DNA of 64,000 bases from Cumulibacter soli (GTDB taxonomy: Bacteria > Actinomycetota > Actinomycetes > Mycobacteriales > Antricoccaceae): NCBI RefSeq assembly GCF_004382795.1, contig NZ_SMSG01000007.1:1-64000 (forward strand), given 5' to 3'. Under the pieces are notes generated by a model. That model was not told the DNA's origin. It searched no databases and worked only from the letters and a program-made list of their open reading frames with translations. The translations under genes were made by a program, and so were the position numbers. Positions 58,685 to 64,000 of the stretch are shown here, piece after piece (the first letter of the stretch is position 1; every line of letters starts with the position of its first letter).

Positions 58685-59599
58685 CTACTTCGTTTGTTTG
58701 CGTGGATCGAGTGCATCGCGCAGGCCATCGCCGACGAGGTTGAAGCAGAGTGCGACAACCATGATCGCGAGGCCCGGGATCGTTGACACGTGTGGATGTC
58801 CGACCAGCAGAACCTCGGTACCGTCGGCGGTCATCACACCCCAGTCGGCCGTCGGCGGAACGATGCCGACCCCGAGAAAACTCAGTCCGGCGGCGGCAAC
58901 GATCATCAACCCCATCGTCGAGGTCGCATAGACCATCAGCGGGGAGACGACGTTGGGCATGAGTTCACGGAACAGGATCTGCGACCGGGAAGATCCGGCA
59001 GCACGCGCCGCCTCGATGTACTCGCGGTTTGCCTCCTGCATCGTCGCGGTGTACGCGACTCGGGCCATGTACGGCAGCAGCGTGATACCGATCGCCAACA
59101 TCATGTTCCCCAGGCCGCGCCCCAACACCGCAGACAGCGCGAGCGCCAACAACACGATCGGGAACGCGAACACTGCATCGAGGGACCGCATTAGGAACGC
59201 CCCGATTCTGCTGCGACTGCTGCCCGCAAACAACCCGATCGCCAACGCGATGGGGAACACCACCAGCACCGGGACCATCGCGACGGTTAATGAGTAGCGG
59301 CCGCCGTACACGAGACGGGTCCAGATGTCGCGCCCCTGACCGTCGAGTCCCAGCCAGTGTCCCTCGGTAAGCGGCGGCGCAAGCCGTTGGGAGATGTCAC
59401 CGACCAGCGGATCGTACGAGGTCAACAGCGGCGCGAATACGGCGGACAGAATCGCGAGAAGCAGGATCACCAACGCGATGGTGGCGGCCTTGTCGTGTAA
59501 GAACGCCTTCATCGCCAGCCGCATGCGACCGGTCGTCATCGGTGCTGTTTCGGACACAGCGCCCGATCGAGCGCCCAACGCCAGAGAATCAGAGGTCAT
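58685..59599 (-). CDS. ABC importer permease, DppC type
   Basis: This 304-residue permease has six helices, starting at about residue 35 (AATIALVILLLAILSAVFAPL). The EAA loop, EYIEAARAAGSSRSQILFRELMP, contacts the ATPase. The N-terminal tail is the long type of DppC proteins. It starts two bases after the DppB stop and is followed by the ATPase gene 10 bases on. With DppB it forms the membrane pore. Confidence 0.95.
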   Translation of the reverse strand: MTSDSLALGARSGAVSETAPMTTGRMRLAMKAFLHDKAATIALVILLLAILSAVFAPLLTSYDPLVGDISQRLAPPLTEGHWLGLDGQGRDIWTRLVYGGRYSLTVAMVPVLVVFPIALAIGLFAGSSRSRIGAFLMRSLDAVFAFPIVLLALALSAVLGRGLGNMMLAIGITLLPYMARVAYTATMQEANREYIEAARAAGSSRSQILFRELMPNVVSPLMVYATSTMGLMIVAAAGLSFLGVGIVPPTADWGVMTADGTEVLLVGHPHVSTIPGLAIMVVALCFNLVGDGLRDALDPRKQTK

Positions 59600-59601
59600 T
59601 G

Positions 59602-60552
59602 TCAGGCCGCCTTAGCGCGAGGATCAAGGACCGCGGTCAGCAAATCCGAGATGAGGTTGATAACGACGAACACAATCGCCACGAACAGGACGCCGGCTTG
59701 GACGATCGGTAGGTCGTTAGCGGTGATCGCCGTGTACAGCTGCTGGCCGAGGCCCGGCCACTGGAAGACCACTTCGACGAAGATGACGCCGCCGAGCAGG
59801 TATCCGACCTGGAGTCCGATAATCCCGATCAACGATGGCAGCGCATTGCGTAGCACGTGCTTCCACAGCATCGTGCGCTCGGAAATCCCGGACGCTCTAA
59901 GCACAGTCACGTAATCACCACTGAGCGCCTCGATGACCTCGGCCCGAGTGAGGCGCGCGATCACCGCCAGCGGCACCAACGCCGCCACGACCGCCGGCAA
60001 CGCGAGATGCGAGATGAGATCGAGGAATCCGCCGGGCTCTCGCGCGTTATACATGCCGCCGGTCGGGAACCATCCGAGTCCCAATGACAACGCCGCTACG
60101 GCCAGCAGGCCAGCCCAGTAAACGGGAGCGCTGGCACCGCCTAGCGAGAGCGCCATCGCGACCCTGTCGAAGATGCCACCCTGCTTGCGAGCCGCGATGA
60201 CTCCGAGCGTGACGCCGAATACCACGGCGATGATGAGCGCGGCCGCGGCCAGGATCAGCGTGTTACCGAGCTTCGGTAGCAACAGCTCGAGCACTGGAAG
60301 ACCCTGACTGATCGATGTTCCGAAGTCACCGGTCAACAATCCGCCGAGGTAGGTGGCGTACTGCTGCGGCAACGAGTCGTTGAGCCCCAACTCATTGCGT
60401 AACTGCTGTACTGCCTCATCGGTGGCGCCTTGTCCAAGGATGGCGCGCGCGGGGTCGCCCGGCACGAGCTGCAGCAACAAGAACACGATCAAGGTGACGC
60501 CCAGCAACACCAGTAGTGCCGAGCCAATTCGTTTCAGCGAGAAGAGCGTCAT
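59602..60552 (-). CDS. ABC importer permease, DppB type
   Basis: This 316-residue permease has six helices; the first is SALLVLLGVTLIVFLLLQLVPGDPARAI, the classic DppB N-terminus. Residues later include the EAA-loop-like DYVTVLRASGISERTMLWKH. The ATG at 60552 overlaps the stop of the substrate-binding gene by four bases (ATGA). The frame reaches further upstream to 60582, but that part lies inside the preceding gene. Confidence 0.95.
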   Translation of the reverse strand: MTLFSLKRIGSALLVLLGVTLIVFLLLQLVPGDPARAILGQGATDEAVQQLRNELGLNDSLPQQYATYLGGLLTGDFGTSISQGLPVLELLLPKLGNTLILAAAALIIAVVFGVTLGVIAARKQGGIFDRVAMALSLGGASAPVYWAGLLAVAALSLGLGWFPTGGMYNAREPGGFLDLISHLALPAVVAALVPLAVIARLTRAEVIEALSGDYVTVLRASGISERTMLWKHVLRNALPSLIGIIGLQVGYLLGGVIFVEVVFQWPGLGQQLYTAITANDLPIVQAGVLFVAIVFVVINLISDLLTAVLDPRAKAA

Positions 60553-62171
60553 GACAGGCTCACATTCGTCAGGTCGTACCATTCCTCGCTGGCCAGGACG
60601 AAGCCCTCAACCCTCGGGGATAGCACGTACGGAGATTTGTCGTTGACGATCGGGATGAACGGGAGGTCTTCGATGGCGATGGCATTCACGTCTGCCCACA
60701 ACTTGGTCGCCGTCTCGTCATCGGTGGCGAGAATTGCCGCATCGATCGCGTCCTGCATCTCGGGATTGTCGTAATATCCGACATTCGGGCCGTTCGGTGC
60801 GATCAGGTTCACGTTCGTGACGATGCCCAACCAGTACGGTGTGCTCATCCCCCACGACATCTGGGCCATTCCTACGCCGTCCTGCAGGCCCTCGTTGTAG
60901 TGCGAGATGTAGGAGATCCATTCGTAGGTCTGGATCTCGACGTCGATGCCAACCGCTGCCAGATTTTGCTGGATGTACTCCGCCATCTGCACGGGAACCA
61001 TCTGCCCGGAGCCGTCGACGGACGTCTCCAGTACGGTGCTGAAGCCATCCGGGTACCCGGCTTCCGCCAGCAGTTCCTTCGCCTTCTGCGGGTCGTACTT
61101 GTACGGCGTATCAGCGGATGCGAGATACGCACTGTTCGCCGGGGCCTGGTTGCGATAGGCAGGCAGCGCGGTGCTCTCCAGCAGGCCATCGGCCATACCT
61201 TCTCGATCAATCGCCATACTGATCGCCTGGCGGACCCGCACGTCTTGCATCGGCTCCTCGTTCATATTCGCCGTGAGGTACCAGATGTGCGGCGGAGCTG
61301 CCTCGGTGATCACGAATCCGTCGTCCTCAAGTTTCGCGATACTGTCGGGTGTTGGGACCGCGATCATGTCCGTCTCTTCGTTACGCAACGAATTCACTCG
61401 AGCGGCGGCGTCCGGGATCGGCCGGAACACGACCTTTTCCAGTTCTGCTTCCTCACCCCAATAGTCGTCGTTACGCACCAGCGTGACCCGCTCGCCGCGC
61501 ACCCTGTCCTCGAACTTGAACGGTCCGGTGCCAACCGGATGGTTCTGGATCTGATCGCCGTACTTCTCAACCGCATCGGGCGACATCATCACAGCTGCCC
61601 CGGTCCCGCCTTGCGCCATCAGGCGTAAGAATGGCGAGAACGGTTGGGACATCGTCAACGCGACGGTGTAGTCGTCGACCACGGTGATGTCCTCGAGGAA
61701 TTGCCACAAGAACGTCGTGTTGCCCGCCGCTCGTACGTCGTACTGCGGAGCGTCCTTGTCCCACATCCGCCGGATGTTGAAATCGACGGCCTGCGCGTTG
61801 AACGGCGTACCGTCGTGAAACTTCACTCCTTCGCGCAATTGGAAGGTATAGGTCAGCCCATCAGCAGATATATCCCAACTCTCAGCGAGAAGCGGTTTGA
61901 GTTCGGTGCTCGCGGCCTCTGCCGAAGGCTGCGATAGATCCTGGCCGACGAGACCCTCAAACATCTGGTGATTGATTCGGTAGGTCACCCACCCGCCCGC
62001 GCCCTGGGGGTCGAGAATGTCCGGCTCGGACTCGATACCGATCACCAGCGTGTCACTCCACGCCTCACCGGACGCCGGAACCATACAACTCGACGTGCCC
62101 AGTACCGCGGCCATGATGACCACGCAGGCGCCGCTTAACCGAATCCTGTGACGATGAGTCTTTCTGTTCAA
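60549..62171 (-). CDS. ABC importer substrate-binding lipoprotein, family 5 (DppA/OppA type)
   Basis: This 540-residue secreted binding protein has a basic N-terminus, a hydrophobic core and a lipobox ending at Cys29 (LGTSSC). The mature protein matches family 5: SEPDILDPQGAGGWVTYRI, LREGVKFHDGTPFNAQAVDFNIRR and the C-terminal SPRVEGFVLASEEWYDL. I chose the TTG at 62171 because AAGGAG lies inside the longer frame, about ten bases upstream. It is the first gene of the eight-gene operon. The amidases downstream suggest that its ligand is an amide or peptide-like compound. Confidence 0.92.
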   Translation of the reverse strand: MNRKTHRHRIRLSGACVVIMAAVLGTSSCMVPASGEAWSDTLVIGIESEPDILDPQGAGGWVTYRINHQMFEGLVGQDLSQPSAEAASTELKPLLAESWDISADGLTYTFQLREGVKFHDGTPFNAQAVDFNIRRMWDKDAPQYDVRAAGNTTFLWQFLEDITVVDDYTVALTMSQPFSPFLRLMAQGGTGAAVMMSPDAVEKYGDQIQNHPVGTGPFKFEDRVRGERVTLVRNDDYWGEEAELEKVVFRPIPDAAARVNSLRNEETDMIAVPTPDSIAKLEDDGFVITEAAPPHIWYLTANMNEEPMQDVRVRQAISMAIDREGMADGLLESTALPAYRNQAPANSAYLASADTPYKYDPQKAKELLAEAGYPDGFSTVLETSVDGSGQMVPVQMAEYIQQNLAAVGIDVEIQTYEWISYISHYNEGLQDGVGMAQMSWGMSTPYWLGIVTNVNLIAPNGPNVGYYDNPEMQDAIDAAILATDDETATKLWADVNAIAIEDLPFIPIVNDKSPYVLSPRVEGFVLASEEWYDLTNVSLS

Positions 62172-62518
62172 GCGTGCACTCTCCTTCGCCGTCGCCCACT
62201 CGCCCATCTACGGGGAGCGAACCGAGTCCGATTTGCGGATCGCCGCTCACGCGGCGTGCCATTAATTAAGCTCCGCGGATGTTGCGAGTCGTTTTCCCAA
62301 GAATGCCGATGTTGTAAGGGATCTGATCGGATTCTGCGGAATCGACGAAGGATCGGTGAGGTGCGACATACAAAACTGCCGAACAGTTTCGGACATGTTT
62401 CATACCGCCCACGAACGTATCCAGAGCGCGACGCCAGGCCGCTCATCAATTGACGGCCCGCCGCCACCAGCCGTAGCGTGACACCGACGAAGAGCGACAC
62501 CGTAATACCGGAGGTCAT
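62172..62518. other. Divergent intergenic region with overlapping palindromes
   Basis: This 347-base gap between the amidase operon and the SDR gene has no reading frame that I would call. It contains AAACTG-CCGAA-CAGTTT (62373-62389), overlapped by CCGAA-CAGT-TTCGG (62379-62392), and a smaller GATTC-TGCG-GAATC. These are candidate operators for either side, but no regulator gene is adjacent. GGAGGT lies directly before the SDR start. Confidence 0.5.
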
Positions 62519-63274
62519 GTGTTTCCCGATACGCAAGAGTGGTCCGGACTCAAGATCGTCATTACCGGATCCTGTGGTGGACTCGGCACGGCATTGCGCG
62601 AATTACTCGGTGGTTTAGGCGCCCAGGTCGTCGGAATCGACGTCGAAGGCAGCGGCGCACACGTCGAAGCCGATCTAAGCGACGAGATTCAGGCGAAGCG
62701 TGCCGTCGAGGACGCGGCCGCAACCCTTGGTGGCATCGATCGACTGATCGGAGCCGCCGGAGTCGTCGACACGATCCATCGCGCCGAGCGGTTCAGCGCG
62801 GATGCGTTTCGCGGTGATATCGAGGGCAATCTGATGTCGCAGTTCTTCGTTGCGCAGGCCGCGTACCCGCATCTGAAGGGAACGGCCGGAGCAGCGATCG
62901 CGATGGTCAGTTCGGTGGCGGGGCTGGACGGCGGACTCGGACAAGCGGCGTACGCCACGGCGAAGGCCGGCATTGTCGGACTCATCCGTACCCTCGCCGC
63001 AGAATGGGCCGCTGACGGCATCCGAGTCAACGGTGTCGCCCCGCACCTGTTCGCCACACCGAAGGTCGCAGCCCTGCCCGCAGAGACGACCGAGCGTTTG
63101 CTGAGCGCCATGCCGATGAAGCGGGTCGGCGAACTGCGTGAGGTCGCCGAACCGATCGCCTTCCTGCTATCGGGCAGCGCGTCCTATATCACCGGTCAGG
63201 TACTGCGCTTGGACGGCGGTAGTGGCCTGGCAACCGAAGGCCTCTACCGGGGCCGACCCCGCACTGAACAGTAA
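62519..63274 (+). CDS. SDR family oxidoreductase
   Basis: This 251-residue classical short-chain dehydrogenase has the cofactor motif TGSCGGLG, an acidic residue after the second strand (GIDVEGSGAHVEADL) that favours NAD(H), and the catalytic Ser-Tyr-Lys with VSSVAG and AYATAKAGIVG. The C-terminal YITGQVLRLDGG is standard. The GTG at 62519 follows GGAGGT. It is followed 11 bases later by an SRPBCC gene, so the two are probably co-transcribed. The alcohol or ketone it acts on is unknown. Confidence 0.92.
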   Translation: MFPDTQEWSGLKIVITGSCGGLGTALRELLGGLGAQVVGIDVEGSGAHVEADLSDEIQAKRAVEDAAATLGGIDRLIGAAGVVDTIHRAERFSADAFRGDIEGNLMSQFFVAQAAYPHLKGTAGAAIAMVSSVAGLDGGLGQAAYATAKAGIVGLIRTLAAEWAADGIRVNGVAPHLFATPKVAALPAETTERLLSAMPMKRVGELREVAEPIAFLLSGSASYITGQVLRLDGGSGLATEGLYRGRPRTEQ

Positions 63275-63285
63275 GGAGTGGTCTC

Positions 63286-63756
63286 ATGTCCATCGAACAG
63301 CACGTCCGCACCCGCACCATCGCCGCCGCACCAGAAGCGATCTTCGCCGTACTCAGCGATCCCGCACAGCACTCGCGCACCGAACCCACCGACTGGGTCC
63401 GCGGCGCACTCGAATCGAACCCCGACAAACTCACCCGCGTTGGCCAAATGTTCGGGATGGAGATGTTCCACGTAAACGCGGGTCGGTACGAAATCGACAA
63501 CAAGGTGATCGCGCTCGAGCCCAACCGCACGATCGCTTGGCAGCCCGGCCAGACCGAGAACGGCACCTGGGGCAGCGGCGGTTGGTGGTGGCGTTACGAT
63601 CTCGAACCAGTTGATGGCGGCACCGCTGTGACCTTGACGTACGACTGGACGGACGTGCCAGAGGCCGTTCGCGCCGAGTTCGGCGGATTTCCTGCCGTGC
63701 CGGTCGAGTTCATTGATGAGTCGTTGAAGACCCTCGACGCCTACGTCACTGGTTAG
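63286..63756 (+). CDS. SRPBCC family (polyketide cyclase/START-like) protein
   Basis: This 156-residue protein has the helix-grip fold of the SRPBCC superfamily: an N-terminal strand then EAIFAVLSDPAQHSR. A central IDNKVIALEPNRTIAWQPG follows, with GGTAVTLTYDWTDVPEAVRAEF near the C-terminal helix. Such proteins bind hydrophobic ligands; some are cyclases or hydroxylases. AGTAAGGAG before the ATG is a good ribosome binding site. It pairs with the SDR gene, which suggests a shared hydrophobic substrate. Confidence 0.88.
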   Translation: MSIEQHVRTRTIAAAPEAIFAVLSDPAQHSRTEPTDWVRGALESNPDKLTRVGQMFGMEMFHVNAGRYEIDNKVIALEPNRTIAWQPGQTENGTWGSGGWWWRYDLEPVDGGTAVTLTYDWTDVPEAVRAEFGGFPAVPVEFIDESLKTLDAYVTG

Positions 63757-63814
63757 CGTCACTGATCAGGTGACTGCATAAATCAACCGTCCGAGGTTGC
63801 CTCCGCGTCACCGG

Positions 63815-64000
63815 CTAGTTGGCCGCAGCATCCCACGTGCCGACGGTAATCCCGTCAGTACGGAGCACGACTTTGCGAATCTTCTGTGTTGGCGTCTTTG
63901 GCAACTCGTCCAGAAATTCGATATATCGCGGAACCATGAACTTCGGCATCCGCTCGACGAGGTAGGCGTGCAGGTCTGCGGCGGGCAAACTGCCAGGTTC
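63815..64000 (-). CDS. C-terminus of an acyl-CoA synthetase (partial at the right edge)
   Basis: On the minus strand 61 codons run from the window edge to a TAG at 63815-63817. The segment reads LHAYLVERMPKFMVPRYIEF, then LDELPKTPTQKIRKVVL. That is the C-terminal domain of ANL-superfamily ligases, with the catalytic Lys in PTQKIRK, closest in feel to the CaiC carnitine/crotonobetaine-CoA ligase branch. The rest lies beyond the window. A third CoA ligase fits the acyl-CoA character of the region. Confidence 0.8.
   Translation of the reverse strand, partial: EPGSLPAADLHAYLVERMPKFMVPRYIEFLDELPKTPTQKIRKVVLRTDGITVGTWDAAAN

Noticed and set aside
1-64000. Prophage, transposon, rRNA or tRNA genes
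   Set aside because: No integrase, transposase, structural phage gene, rRNA segment or cloverleaf was seen on either strand.

Overview
The window is chromosomal DNA from a high-G+C actinobacterium. The strongest marker is an Lsr2 nucleoid protein (31641-31955). A DUF222/HNH endonuclease, a paired AAA/VWA locus of the kind found in mycobacteria (16888-20261), a DinB2-type polymerase and many GTG/TTG or possibly leaderless starts agree with this. I see no rRNA, tRNA, CRISPR array, prophage or insertion sequence. Most of the content is catabolic and lipid/CoA metabolism with its regulators and transporters.

Layout. 1-510: nothing certain. 511-6543: a TetR regulator, a small hypothetical gene whose 3' end is duplicated in tandem, an MDR reductase, a frameshifted patatin gene, and a divergent TetR/MFS pair with a PIG-L deacetylase. 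6553-13653: a CoA module made of a two-subunit family III CoA-transferase, a divergent thiolase-like/DUF35 pair, a solute-binding lipoprotein and a LysR regulator. 13654-16765: a PH-like membrane protein, an NMO-PadR operon and an SDR. 16888-20261: an AAA ATPase and VWA protein pair. 20383-25664: an NMO-MDR-nitroreductase operon, enoyl-CoA hydratase, a membrane protein and a hot-dog hydratase. 25823-29111: an ABC-2 exporter. 29238-33122: DinB, transglutaminase-like protein, gamma carbonic anhydrase, Lsr2 and an NMO-like protein. 33151-39647: acyl-CoA ligase, MFS, nitroreductase, a Leu/Ile/Val-type binding protein and a CoA-transferase. 39681-42025: three copies of a 38-bp repeat interleaved with an unknown gene and an AbiEi/DUF559 gene.

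42068-49823 is a divergent regulon. A TetR-Baeyer-Villiger monooxygenase-ACAD-ACAD-thioesterase operon faces an acyl-CoA ligase, and two near-identical 22-bp palindromes sit at the two predicted promoters. This looks like ketone oxygenation followed by CoA activation and beta-oxidation. 49870-53379 holds the DUF222/HNH gene, a YdeI-like protein and an MDR reductase. 53575-62171 is an eight-gene minus-strand operon: dipeptide-type ABC importer (binding protein, two permeases, fused double ATPase), then amidase, two AtzG-like small proteins and a second amidase. This looks like uptake and hydrolysis of an amide compound. The right end has an SDR, an SRPBCC protein and the C-terminus of another acyl-CoA ligase.

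The points most worth a second look are the amidase operon with two tiny candidate partner subunits; a DUF35 protein that has lost all four zinc cysteines in register, next to a thiolase-fold protein without its catalytic residues; a DinB2-type polymerase with Gln at the steric-gate position; an NMO homologue with Gln at the catalytic-His position; the 38-bp repeat family; and the dual-operator divergent TetR regulon.
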